Source of the DNA: Microbacterium karelineae
GTDB lineage: Bacteria > Actinomycetota > Actinomycetes > Actinomycetales > Microbacteriaceae
DNA length: 64,000 bases
Direction of reading: 5' to 3'
NCBI RefSeq assembly: GCF_009745985.1
Contig: NZ_WFIX01000182.1
Location: 310,001 to 374,000, forward strand
How positions within the stretch are numbered: the stretch's first letter is position 1; every line of letters starts with the position of its first letter. Both the position numbers and the translations under genes were made by a program. The notes under the pieces were generated by a model. The model saw only the letters and a program-made list of their open reading frames with translations, did not search any database and was not told the DNA's origin. Of the stretch, positions 53,592-61,665 are shown piece after piece.

Positions 53592-56278
53592 CCACGCACA
53601 TCGAACGCGCCGGCACGAAGGGCCCGGTCACCTGGCTGACGATCGCGGGCGTGCTCGTGCTGCCCGCCGTCATCGGCGGCATCCTCGTCGCCGCCCTCTC
53701 CGAGCCGACCCAGCGCCTCGACAACATGTCGGCGGCGATCGTCAACGACGACGCCGGCGTCGAGATCGACGGCCAGCTCACGCCCCTCGGGCGCCAGCTC
53801 GCCGCGGGCCTTGTCGAGGGATCCGACGACGTCGACAGCAACATCGACTGGGTCATCTCGAACGCGGACGACGCGGCGGACGGCGTCGAGAGCGGCGAAT
53901 ACCAGGCGGTCGTGACGATCCCCGAGGACTTCAGCGAGGCGGCGATGTCGTCGGCCGACGCGATCCAGGGATCCGACACGCCCGCGCAGGCGATGATCGA
54001 TGTCGAGACGTCCGCCGAGGCGCGGATCGTCGACGGCGCGATCATGCAGCAGGTCTCGGCGACAGCCGCCGACACGATGGGCGCGCTGCTCTCGGAGGCG
54101 ACGCTCGAGAACGTGTTCGTGAGCTTCACCGACCTGGGCGACCAGCTCGGCGAGGCGGCCGACGGCGCCGGGCAGCTCGCCGACGGAGCGACAGACGCGG
54201 AGGACGGCGCGGAGCAGCTCGCGGACGGCGCGGGCGACCTCGGCGACGGGATCACGCAGCTCGGCGACGGCATCTCGCAGCTCGCGACGGGCGCCGACGA
54301 GGCGACCGACGGCGCCGTGCAGCTCGCCGACGGCACGTCGTCGCTGTCGGACGGCGCCTGGGCGCTCGCCGACGGCGCGGACCAGCTCTCGGGCGGCGCG
54401 GTGTCGCTCGCCGATGGGATCGCGCTCGTCGAGGGGGGCCTGCGCGGCGCGGACGGCCAGCCCGGCCTCGCGGATGGCGCGGCGCAGGTGGCCGACGGCG
54501 TCGCGGGGATCGACGAGGGCCTCGGCGGATCCGGCGATCAGCCGGGCCTCGCCGATGGCGCCGGTCAGCTCGCCGACGCGTTCGACGAGCTCGTCGCGGC
54601 CGTGAACGGCGGCGATCAGCCGGGCCTCGCGGCCGGCGCGAACCAGGTCGCCGACGGCGTCGCGGGACTCGACACCGGGCTGAACGGATCCGGCGATCAG
54701 CCCGGCCTCGCCAGCGGCGCCGCCCAGGTGGCCGATGGCATGGACGGCCTCAGCGCCGGCGCGACCGATCTCGCGAGCGGCGTGGCGGGCCTCGCCGACG
54801 GCACGGCCGGTCTCGAGGCGGGCCTGAACGGATCCGCGGATCAGCCGGGCGTGACGGCGGGATCGGAACAGGTCGCGACGGGTGTCGAGGACCTCTCGGC
54901 GAACTGCGCCGCGCTCGGCGGCAGCCCCGAGATCTGCGCGCAGCTCGAGCAGCTCGCCCCCGGCGCACGCGACGTGGCGACCGCCACGTCCCAGCTCGCG
55001 ACAGCTGCGACGCAGGTGAACGAGGGCGCGCAGCAGGCGTCGGACGGCGCCTCGTCGCTCGCAGAGGGAGCGTCCCAGCTCGCCCCGGGCGCCCGGCAGG
55101 TATCGGACGGATCCGCGCAGCTCGCGGACGGTGCATCGCAGCTCGCTCCCGGCTCCCGGCAGGTCGCTGACGGGACACAGCAGCTGGGAGACGGCCTCGC
55201 CCAGGCGCAGCCGGGCGCACGGCAGCTCGCCGACGGATCCGCACAGCTCGCCGACGGCGCCGCCCAGCTCGCGCCGGGCGCCCGCCAGGTGTCGGACGGC
55301 GTCGCACAGCTCGCCGGCGGATCCCCCGCGCTCGTCGAGGGCGCCTCGGCGCTCGCGGACGGCGCGGCATCGCTCGGCGACGGCGCGGGTCAGCTCGCCG
55401 ACGGAGCCGACCAGGCCACCGCGGGCACGTTCTCGCTCGCCGGCGGCATCGCGCAGCTCGCCGACGGCGCGCACGCGGCCGGCGACGGCACCGGCCAGCT
55501 CGCGGACGGCGCGGACGAGCTGTCGGGCGGCGCGGGCGAGCTCGCCGGCGGCATCGGACAGCTCGGCGACGGCGCGACCGAACTCGGCGACGGGCTCGGC
55601 GAGGCCGTCGCACAGCTGCCGAGCTTCACCGACGACGAGGCGGGCGACCTCGCGTCGGTCGTGCGCGCGCCCGTGACCTCGAGCGGCGGCGGACTGGCGC
55701 TCTTCGGCGATGGGGCGGTTCCGCTTCTCGCGGCGATCGTGCTGTGGTTCGGATCCCTCGCGACGTTCCTCGCGCTGCGCCCCGTCACGGCCCGCGCGCT
55801 CGCCTCGCGGCGGTCGTCGCTCGCGCTCGCGGCGCGCGGGTTCCTGCCGGGCGCGCTCATCGGCGCCGCGCAGGGCGTGCTCGTGGCCGCCATCGTCGTG
55901 TGGGTCGGCGAGTACGCGTCGGCGGCGGCGTGGTCGGTCGTCGGGGTCGCGATGCTCGTCGGTGTCGTGTTCGCATGCGTCCACCAGGCGCTCGCGGCGG
56001 CGTTCGGCGGCGTCGGCCGCTGGATCGCGGCGATCGCCGGCGCGCTCGCGATCGCGGTGAGCATCGTCTCGACGGTCCCCGGCGCGCTCGCGCAGCTCGC
56101 CGCGATCCTGCCGACCTCCCCGGCGATCGCCGCCTTCCTCGGCGCGATCGAGGGGACCTCGGTGGGCGGCGCGCTCGCGTCCCTGGTCGTATGGGGCGCC
56201 GTGTCGTTCGCCGCGACGACCCTCGCGGTGCAGGCCCGCCGCACCACCTCGCCGACGGCGATCCTCGCGGGGGCCTGA
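53588..56278 (+). CDS. YhgE/Pip domain membrane protein with long LADGA repeats
   Basis: An 896-residue protein. One N-terminal helix (about 15-36) is followed by an extracytoplasmic domain with the YhgE signature MSAAIVNDDAGVEIDG and YQAVVTIPEDFSEA. Residues 185-680 consist of dozens of short repeats of the type QLADGAxxL, probably a coiled or beta-helical rod, broken by a cysteine pair (NCAALGGSPEICAQL, about 438-456). At the C-terminus about six membrane segments (from about 705) match the ABC-2/Pip permease fold. Related proteins are linked to phage receptors and envelope export. In this locus it is translationally coupled to the MMPL-ABC fusion, so the two probably act together on an envelope component. 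Confidence 0.87.
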   Translation: MTTHIERAGTKGPVTWLTIAGVLVLPAVIGGILVAALSEPTQRLDNMSAAIVNDDAGVEIDGQLTPLGRQLAAGLVEGSDDVDSNIDWVISNADDAADGVESGEYQAVVTIPEDFSEAAMSSADAIQGSDTPAQAMIDVETSAEARIVDGAIMQQVSATAADTMGALLSEATLENVFVSFTDLGDQLGEAADGAGQLADGATDAEDGAEQLADGAGDLGDGITQLGDGISQLATGADEATDGAVQLADGTSSLSDGAWALADGADQLSGGAVSLADGIALVEGGLRGADGQPGLADGAAQVADGVAGIDEGLGGSGDQPGLADGAGQLADAFDELVAAVNGGDQPGLAAGANQVADGVAGLDTGLNGSGDQPGLASGAAQVADGMDGLSAGATDLASGVAGLADGTAGLEAGLNGSADQPGVTAGSEQVATGVEDLSANCAALGGSPEICAQLEQLAPGARDVATATSQLATAATQVNEGAQQASDGASSLAEGASQLAPGARQVSDGSAQLADGASQLAPGSRQVADGTQQLGDGLAQAQPGARQLADGSAQLADGAAQLAPGARQVSDGVAQLAGGSPALVEGASALADGAASLGDGAGQLADGADQATAGTFSLAGGIAQLADGAHAAGDGTGQLADGADELSGGAGELAGGIGQLGDGATELGDGLGEAVAQLPSFTDDEAGDLASVVRAPVTSSGGGLALFGDGAVPLLAAIVLWFGSLATFLALRPVTARALASRRSSLALAARGFLPGALIGAAQGVLVAAIVVWVGEYASAAAWSVVGVAMLVGVVFACVHQALAAAFGGVGRWIAAIAGALAIAVSIVSTVPGALAQLAAILPTSPAIAAFLGAIEGTSVGGALASLVVWGAVSFAATTLAVQARRTTSPTAILAGA
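54160..55615 (+). repeat. Coding tandem-repeat region (CAGCTCGCCGACGG-type units)
   Basis: Imperfect units around CAGCTCGCCGACGGCGC, mostly 21 or 42 bases apart, encode the LADGA repeats of the YhgE protein. Longer sub-repeats beginning near 54440, 54530, 54610 and 54685 carry a DQPGLA motif (GATCAGCCGGGCCTCGC). They are part of the gene, not a CRISPR array. Confidence 0.8.
56255..56278 (+). repeat. 24-bp direct repeat, left copy (3' end of YhgE gene)
   Basis: ACGGCGATCCTCGCGGGGGC plus CTGA ends the YhgE gene. An identical 24-mer lies at 57666-57689, just after the surface-protein gene. Four further bases (CGCC) also match after one mismatch on the left. Confidence 0.85.
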
Positions 56279-56343
56279 GGCTTCCCGTCGCACGAATCGA
56301 TCTTCCAGGGCACCCTGGAGGTCGATTCGCGTGACGGGAAGCC
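56279..56343. repeat. Long hairpin after the YhgE gene (type F)
   Basis: GGCTTCCCGTC, ACGAATCGA and CCAGGG on the left pair with CCCTGG, TCGATTCG and GACGGGAAGCC on the right, forming a stem of about 30 bp with a few mismatches and a two-base loop. It starts at the base after the YhgE stop codon. Confidence 0.85.
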
Positions 56344-56453
56344 GCCACAGTGAGAGTGGTCAGAGCGTTGCCGCGGTGCGGGGGAGCCCGGTACCCTCCG
56401 ATGAACTGCCCGGGGCGGATCTGCCAGGGTGAGGCCGCTGAGGGGAGCATCCT

Positions 56454-57659
56454 GTGATCATCGATCCCGCCCGACGGGCGCGCCGGGGTGCGCTCGGCGC
56501 GGCCCTGCTCATCGCACTCGGAACGCTGAGCATCGCCGCACCCGCCGTGGGTGCGCCGCTTGCCGCGGCATCGGCACCGGGCCCGACTGCCGCGTCAACG
56601 GAGGCGCCTGCCCCGACCGCAACGCCCTCGCCGACCCTGATCCCCGCCCCGGCACCGACGCCGAGCCCGACGCCAGAGCCGACACCGACGCCCGGGCCCA
56701 CCCCCACAGCGACGCCAGCGGCGCCGACGTTCAAGACACCGCACGACGGCGCGAGGGCGGTCGGACCCATCTCCGAGATCTCCGGTCTCGCGGAGCCGGG
56801 TGCGCAGGTCACGCTCACGGGCGATGTCGACGCCGCGACGACCGCCGATGCGGGAGGGATCTGGTCGGTCGCCGTCGACCTCACGTACGGCATCTACACG
56901 GTGCACGCCGCGCAGACGATCGCCGGCGCGACATCTGAATCGGCGACGTCGACCTTCACCAGCGCGCCACCCGCGCCCGAGATCACGTCGCATCTCGTGT
57001 GGCACACGATCCACAGCACCCAGTACCTCGCGGGCGTGAGCGGCACGGGAGTACCCGATGCCGAGGTGCACCTGACCGGCGACCTGAGCGGTCGAACCAT
57101 CGCGGGCGGAGACGACAGCTGGACCGTGTTCGCGCAGCACCCCGACTTCGACTTCGGCACATTCGAGGTCGCCGCGACGCAGACGGTCAACGGTGTGGAA
57201 TCGGATCCGACCGCCCATACCTTCACCTACGCGCCCGGCGCCCCGGAGTTCGTCGATGTCGAGGACGGGGCGGTCTTCGAGGAGGGAACCCCCGTCGAGC
57301 TCGACGTCTGGGTGAGCCCCTTCCCGGCGCACGTGCAGGTGGAACTCGCGAAGACGGAGGACACCAGCACCATCGTGTGGTCCGAGGACGTCTTCATCAA
57401 CTACCTCTCCTCAGGCATCGACGGGCCTCCGCTCATCCCGCCTGCCCTCGCACCCGGCGACTACACCGCGACAGCGCACGTGGTCCGCGTGCTCGACATG
57501 GATCCTCTCGTCACGACGACGACGTTCACCGTCGCTCCGAACGGGTCTGGTGACGAGCTGGCCGCCACCGGCGCCGATTCGCCCCTGCCGGTCGCCCTCG
57601 GCGGCGCGGCGCTGATCGCGCTCGGACTCGCGGTTCGCCGCGTCGCCCGGAGGGCATGA
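56454..57659 (+). CDS. Sortase-anchored surface protein with LAATG motif and Pro-Thr linker
   Basis: A 401-residue exported protein. A signal peptide (about 1-35, ending AVGAPLA) is followed by a Pro/Thr/Ala-rich linker (about 42-90) with PTPSPTPEP-like repeats, as in wall-spanning stalks. Residues 92-355 hold about three Ig-like repeats (SGLAEPGAQVTLTGDVD and SGTGVPDAEVHLTGDLS are clearly related). The sorting signal is LAATGAD at residue 369, then a hydrophobic segment and the basic tail RRVARRA, fitting the class E sortase LAXTG pattern. No sortase gene is nearby. The GTG start has AGGGGAG upstream. The gene lies between two copies of a 24-bp repeat. Function unknown; possibly adhesion. 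Confidence 0.82.
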   Translation: MIIDPARRARRGALGAALLIALGTLSIAAPAVGAPLAAASAPGPTAASTEAPAPTATPSPTLIPAPAPTPSPTPEPTPTPGPTPTATPAAPTFKTPHDGARAVGPISEISGLAEPGAQVTLTGDVDAATTADAGGIWSVAVDLTYGIYTVHAAQTIAGATSESATSTFTSAPPAPEITSHLVWHTIHSTQYLAGVSGTGVPDAEVHLTGDLSGRTIAGGDDSWTVFAQHPDFDFGTFEVAATQTVNGVESDPTAHTFTYAPGAPEFVDVEDGAVFEEGTPVELDVWVSPFPAHVQVELAKTEDTSTIVWSEDVFINYLSSGIDGPPLIPPALAPGDYTATAHVVRVLDMDPLVTTTTFTVAPNGSGDELAATGADSPLPVALGGAALIALGLAVRRVARRA

Positions 57660-57665
57660 CCGCCT

Positions 57666-57689
57666 ACGGCGATCCTCGCGGGGGCCTGA
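57666..57689 (+). repeat. 24-bp direct repeat, right copy
   Basis: An exact copy of the last 24 bases of the YhgE gene, seven bases after the surface-protein stop codon and 1,411 bases from the left copy. Confidence 0.85.
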
Positions 57690-57698
57690 CACCGGAGT

Positions 57699-57757
57699 TC
57701 AACAGGTCTTCGCCGAGTCCGGTGCGATTCGCACCGGACTCGGCGAAGACCTGTTGA
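57699..57757. terminator. Perfect 29-bp hairpin between surface-protein and fruA genes (type G)
   Basis: TCAACAGGTCTTCGCCGAGT (arm continues to 57727) is mirrored exactly by the right arm ending GGCGAAGACCTGTTGA, with a single unpaired T in the centre. Between convergent genes it could terminate both; a short CTTGGGG rather than a T tract follows. Confidence 0.75.
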
Positions 57758-57770
57758 CTTGGGGAGCGGC

Positions 57771-59753
57771 TCAGGCCGCGACGATCTCCGGCTCCGTCTT
57801 CTTCGCACCGATCGACTTGAACAGCGTCACCGCGAAGCCGGAGACGACCGTGCCCGCGGCGAGCGCGAGGAGGAAGCCCCAGAGCGGGCTGATCGCGAAG
57901 AACACGAAGGCCCCGCCGTGGGGTGCCTGCGACTCGACGAGGAACAGCATCGAGAGGAAGCCGGTGACGGCGCCGCCGAGCATCGAGGCGGGGATCACGC
58001 GCAGCGGGTCGGCGGCCGCGAACGGGATCGCTCCCTCCGAGATGAACGACAGGCCGAGAAGCCACGCCGCGACGCCGTTCTCGCGCTCGGCGGGCGAGAA
58101 CTTCGATCGTGCGAGGACCGTCGAGGCGAGCGCCATGGCGAGCGGCGGCACCATGCCGGCGGCCATCACGGCGGCCATGATGTAGTACGGCACGGGGTTG
58201 TCGGGCGAGGCGTTCCCGAGCGAGGCGACCGCGAACGCGTAGGCGACCTTGTTGATGGGCCCGCCGAGATCGAAGCACATCATGAGGCCGAGGATGATCC
58301 CGACCACCGGCAGGAGGCCCGAGGCGGCGAGGTCGTTCAGGCCGTTCGTCAGCGCCCCCATGAGCGCCGCGATGGGCGCGCCGAGCACGAGCAGCAGCAG
58401 GCCGGACGCGAATATCGACGCGAGCAGCGGGATGATCACGACGGGCATGAGGCCGCGCAGCCAGCGCGGCACGTCGAAGGTGCCGAGCCACCAGGCCGCG
58501 AGGCCCGCCAGGAGGCCGCCGACGATGCCGCCGAGGAAGCCGGCGTTCATGAGCACGGCGACGGCGCCCGCGACGAATCCGGGGGCGATGCCGGGGCGGT
58601 CGGCGATCGCGTAGGCGATGTAGCCCGCGAGCGCCGAGACGAGGAAGCCCATCGACAGGCCGCCGATCGTGAAGGCGACGGCGCCGAGGTATTCGAGCAG
58701 GCCGCCTGCGGGCAGGTTCCACAGCGCGTTGTTCACCGCGATGTCGTTCGCCGACTCGTTGATGTCGAAGCCGCCGAGCAGGAACCCGAGCGCGATCAGC
58801 AGACCGCCGCCCGCGACGAACGGGATCATATAGCTGACGCCCGTCATGAGGATCCGCTGGATGCGCTTGCCCCAGCCCTGCGGCTGCTGCGGCGCCGACG
58901 AGGTCGCGGCGTCGCCCGACACGCGCTCGGCGCTCGGATCGCTCGCGGCGCGCGTCGCGAGCGCGATGAGCTCGTCGGGGTGCTCGATGCCGGCCTTCAC
59001 GGCGCGGCGGATCACGGGCTTGCCGGCGAAGCGCCCTGGCTCGCGCACATCGACGTCGACGGTGAAGATCACGGCGTCCGCGTCGGCGATCACCTCGGGG
59101 GCGATCGGCGTGTAGCCGCTCGACCCCTGCGTCTCGACGGTGAACTCGACGCCCGCCTCCTTGGCGGCCTTCGTCAGCCCGTCGGCCGCCATGTAGGTGT
59201 GCGCGATCCCGGTCGCGCAGGCCGTCACGGCGACGATCTTCGTGGCGCCGGGGGCGGCCGTCGGCGCGGCGGGCGCGGCGGCGGGGGCCTCGGAAGGTGC
59301 CTCCCCCTCGCCGATCGCCTCGCGCACGATCGCGACGACCTCGTCGGCGTCGGTCGCCTCGCGCAGGGCCGACGTGAAGTCGTCGTCCATGAGGCTCCGG
59401 GCGAGCTGCGAGAGCACCGCGAGGTGCTCCTCCGCGGCCGTGTCAGGAGCGGCGATCATGAAGACGATGTCGCTCGGCCCGTCGAAGGATCCGAAGTCGA
59501 CGGGCGGGCTGAGGCGAGCGAAGGCGAGCGACGCCTCGGAGACGGTCGCGGCCTTGGCGTGCGGGATCGCGATGCCGCCGGGCAGGCCGGTCGCGTCCTG
59601 CTCCTCGCGCGCCCAGGCGGCGGCGAAGAGCGCGTCGGCGTCTCCCGCGCGACCCTCCGCGACGAAGCGTGCGGCGAGGGAGCGGAGGACGTGCTCCTTG
59701 TCGGCGCCGATCTCGTCGTCGAGGCTGACGAGCGCCGGGGTGATGGTGGACAT
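57771..59753 (-). CDS. fruA: PTS fructose transporter, EIIABC fusion
   Basis: FruA imports fructose and phosphorylates it to fructose-1-phosphate. The 660-residue fusion has EIIA (1-150) with the phosphorylated His65 in GIAIPHAKAA, EIIB (170-270) with Cys179 in VTACATGIAHTYMAADGL, and EIIC (about 300-655) with some nine membrane segments, including FVAGGGLLIALGFLLGG and FDLGGPINKVAYAFA. It is the last gene of fruR-fruK-fruA, 29 bases after fruK. Confidence 0.96.
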   Translation of the reverse strand: MSTITPALVSLDDEIGADKEHVLRSLAARFVAEGRAGDADALFAAAWAREEQDATGLPGGIAIPHAKAATVSEASLAFARLSPPVDFGSFDGPSDIVFMIAAPDTAAEEHLAVLSQLARSLMDDDFTSALREATDADEVVAIVREAIGEGEAPSEAPAAAPAAPTAAPGATKIVAVTACATGIAHTYMAADGLTKAAKEAGVEFTVETQGSSGYTPIAPEVIADADAVIFTVDVDVREPGRFAGKPVIRRAVKAGIEHPDELIALATRAASDPSAERVSGDAATSSAPQQPQGWGKRIQRILMTGVSYMIPFVAGGGLLIALGFLLGGFDINESANDIAVNNALWNLPAGGLLEYLGAVAFTIGGLSMGFLVSALAGYIAYAIADRPGIAPGFVAGAVAVLMNAGFLGGIVGGLLAGLAAWWLGTFDVPRWLRGLMPVVIIPLLASIFASGLLLLVLGAPIAALMGALTNGLNDLAASGLLPVVGIILGLMMCFDLGGPINKVAYAFAVASLGNASPDNPVPYYIMAAVMAAGMVPPLAMALASTVLARSKFSPAERENGVAAWLLGLSFISEGAIPFAAADPLRVIPASMLGGAVTGFLSMLFLVESQAPHGGAFVFFAISPLWGFLLALAAGTVVSGFAVTLFKSIGAKKTEPEIVAA

Positions 59754-59782
59754 CTTCGGGGTCCTTTCTCGGACTGGGGGAT

Positions 59783-60733
59783 TCACAGCAAGTCGGTCAG
59801 GACGATCTCGCCGGTCGGCAGATCGTCGGGGGTGGCGAGCCGCGTGCCCGGGAGGGCGGCGGTGCCGGATCCGTATCGGACGGCGCTCGCGAGCCGTTCG
59901 GGGGCGGAGGCGCCCGCCTGGGCGGCGTGCAGATATCCGGCGAGTGAGCTGTCGCCCGCCCCGACGGTCGAGCGGACGCGCACGTTCGGGGGAATCGTGG
60001 CGTGCACGGCGCCGTGCGCGTCGACGAGCACCGCTCCGTCGCCGCCGAGCGTGATGAGGGCGGCGCCGACCTTCGCGGGCACGAGCGCCCGCGAGATGTC
60101 GGCGACGGCCCGCTCGACGGGGATGCCCTCGGGCAGGCGTGCATCGGCGAGCTCGGCGAGCTCGAGCTCGTTCGGCTTGATGAGGTCGGCGTTCCCGTCC
60201 GCGACGACCGCCGCGAGCGCGGGTCCCGACGTGTCGACGGCGATGCGGGGCGGATCCGCGAGGCGCTCGCGCACGGCGCGGATGATCCGCACGTACAGGT
60301 CGTCGTCCGCCCCCGGCGGGAGGGATCCGCAGAGCGCGAGCCAATCGGCCCCGTCGCCCTCGCAGGCGTCGACGACCGCGTCGACGAGCGCGCCCGCGGT
60401 GTCGGCGTCGAGCGTCGGGCCGGGCAGGTTGAGCTTCGTCGTCTCGCCGGCCGGGTCGGTGATCGTGAGGTTGCACCGCGCGTGCCCCGCAATGGGCACG
60501 GCGCGCGTCGGCAGCTCGGATCCGAGGGCGGCGCCGTAGGGATCCGCCGGCGCGAGCGGCAGCACGCCGCGCACCGCGTCGCCCGCGTCGTGGAGCACGC
60601 GCGCGACGTTGATGCCCTTTCCGCCCGCGTCCTCGCGCATCGAGGCGGCGGACTGCACCTCGCCCGGGGCGAGGGGCGCGTCGAGTTCGACGGTGCGGTC
60701 GAGCGACGGGTTGGCGGTGAGCGTGACGATCAT
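59783..60733 (-). CDS. fruK: 1-Phosphofructokinase
   Basis: FruK phosphorylates fructose-1-phosphate to fructose-1,6-bisphosphate. The 316-residue PfkB-family enzyme has MIVTLTANPSLDRTVEL, GGKGINVARVL, KPNELELAELA and the catalytic aspartate of VRSTVGAGDSSLAGYL. It overlaps fruR as ATGA, so regulator and kinase are coupled. Confidence 0.95.
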   Translation of the reverse strand: MIVTLTANPSLDRTVELDAPLAPGEVQSAASMREDAGGKGINVARVLHDAGDAVRGVLPLAPADPYGAALGSELPTRAVPIAGHARCNLTITDPAGETTKLNLPGPTLDADTAGALVDAVVDACEGDGADWLALCGSLPPGADDDLYVRIIRAVRERLADPPRIAVDTSGPALAAVVADGNADLIKPNELELAELADARLPEGIPVERAVADISRALVPAKVGAALITLGGDGAVLVDAHGAVHATIPPNVRVRSTVGAGDSSLAGYLHAAQAGASAPERLASAVRYGSGTAALPGTRLATPDDLPTGEIVLTDLL

Positions 60734-61533
60734 GCGCGTCCTCCTTCGTCGGCGGATCCCGTCCAGACATCGACGTCGTGCCGCGCGAGCGCATCGGCGA
60801 GACCGGGATCCGGATCCTCGTCGCAGACGAGCACGTCGACGTCGCCGAGCGCGGCGAAGCGCTGCAGCGATTCGACGCCGTGCTTCGAGACGTCGACGAG
60901 GGCGATCGCGCGGTGCGCCGCGTGCACCATGGCGCGCTTGACGGCCGCCTCGTCGGCGTCGGGGGTGCTGAAGCCGAAGTCCGCGGACAGGCCGTTCGCG
61001 CCGATGAAGGCGATGTCGGGGCGCAGCGCGTCGATCGCCTGCACCGTGCTGGCGCCGACGGCGGCGCCCGTCATGGTGCGCACGTGCCCGCCGAGGACCG
61101 TCAGTCCGATGCCGTCGCGCCCCGCGAGCGCCGCGGCGTGGGCGACGGCGTTGGTGACGATCTCGGCGCGCCCGCCGGCGAGGTGCTGGGCGAGCGGCTC
61201 CAGGAGCGCGCCGGTCGTGGTGCCGGCGTCGAGCAGGATGGATCCGTCGAATCCCGAGGGGATCGCGGCGAGCGCCCTCGCGGCGATGCGCGCCTTCTCG
61301 TCGCCGCGCTGCGTGAGCCGTTCGCCGACGGCGCGCTCGACGAGGCTCGCGCGGTTCGTCGCGATCGCGCCGCCGTGCACGCGGCGCAGCAGCCCGCCCT
61401 CTTCGAGGGCCTGCAGGTCGCGTCGCGCCGTCTCGGTCGTGATGTCGAACATCTCCGAGAGCTCGCGGACGGACACTCGCCCCGCGTCGCGCACCGCGCG
61501 TGCGATGAGTTCCTGCCGCTCTGCCTGATACAT
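60730..61533 (-). CDS. fruR: DeoR family regulator of the fructose operon
   Basis: A 267-residue repressor. The DeoR HTH (RQELIARAVRDAGRVSVRELSEMFDITTETARRDLQALEEGGLLRR) lies at the N-terminus, followed by the sugar-phosphate-binding DeoRC domain with ILLDAGTTTGALLEPLAQ and DIAFIGANGLSADFGFSTPD. ATG at 61533 is chosen because GGGAGGG precedes it and the HTH begins at once. As first gene of the operon it regulates itself; fructose-1-phosphate is the usual inducer in such systems. Confidence 0.93.
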   Translation of the reverse strand: MYQAERQELIARAVRDAGRVSVRELSEMFDITTETARRDLQALEEGGLLRRVHGGAIATNRASLVERAVGERLTQRGDEKARIAARALAAIPSGFDGSILLDAGTTTGALLEPLAQHLAGGRAEIVTNAVAHAAALAGRDGIGLTVLGGHVRTMTGAAVGASTVQAIDALRPDIAFIGANGLSADFGFSTPDADEAAVKRAMVHAAHRAIALVDVSKHGVESLQRFAALGDVDVLVCDEDPDPGLADALARHDVDVWTGSADEGGRA

Positions 61534-61556
61534 CTCGCCCTCCCTTGGGTGAGACG

Positions 61557-61595
61557 AGAATACAACACGTTCCCACTGAAAACAACACGTTCCCA
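61557..61595 (-). promoter_or_regulatory. fruRKA promoter with two overlapping operator repeats
   Basis: On the minus strand TTGTTT (61580-61585), 17 bases, and TATTCT (61557-61562) make a good promoter. Two identical direct repeats, ACAACACGTTCCCA on the plus strand at 61562-61575 and 61582-61595, lie 20 bases apart over the -10 edge and the -35, as expected for DeoR-type repression. Confidence 0.8.
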
Positions 61596-61620
61596 AATAC
61601 TCGGGCACGGAACGCGCAAC

Positions 61621-61647
61621 GGCCCCCTCCCGATCCGGGAGGGGGCC
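61621..61647 (-). terminator. Hairpin after ccsB
   Basis: GGCCCCCTCCCG and CGGGAGGGGGCC form a perfect 12-bp stem with a three-base loop, 19 bases after the ccsB stop on the minus strand and just upstream of the fru promoter. Confidence 0.8.
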
Positions 61648-61665
61648 GCGTGGCGAGGAGGGGGA

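Noticed and set aside
54160-55615. Regularly spaced repeats that might suggest a CRISPR array
   Set aside because: The units are coding, vary in sequence and spacing, keep the reading frame and encode LADGA protein repeats; there are no unique spacers or cas genes.
53024-56293. A 1,089-codon open frame on the minus strand opposite the MMPL end and YhgE gene
   Set aside because: It is rich in Arg, Gly and Glu without domains and mirrors the repeat codons of the real YhgE gene. Long antisense frames are expected at this GC content.
50115-61533. A prophage or integrative element covering the TetR to fru region
   Set aside because: No integrase, phage or conjugation gene is present and GC content and codon use match the neighbours; only the 1.4-kb repeat-bounded segment shows an insertion footprint.
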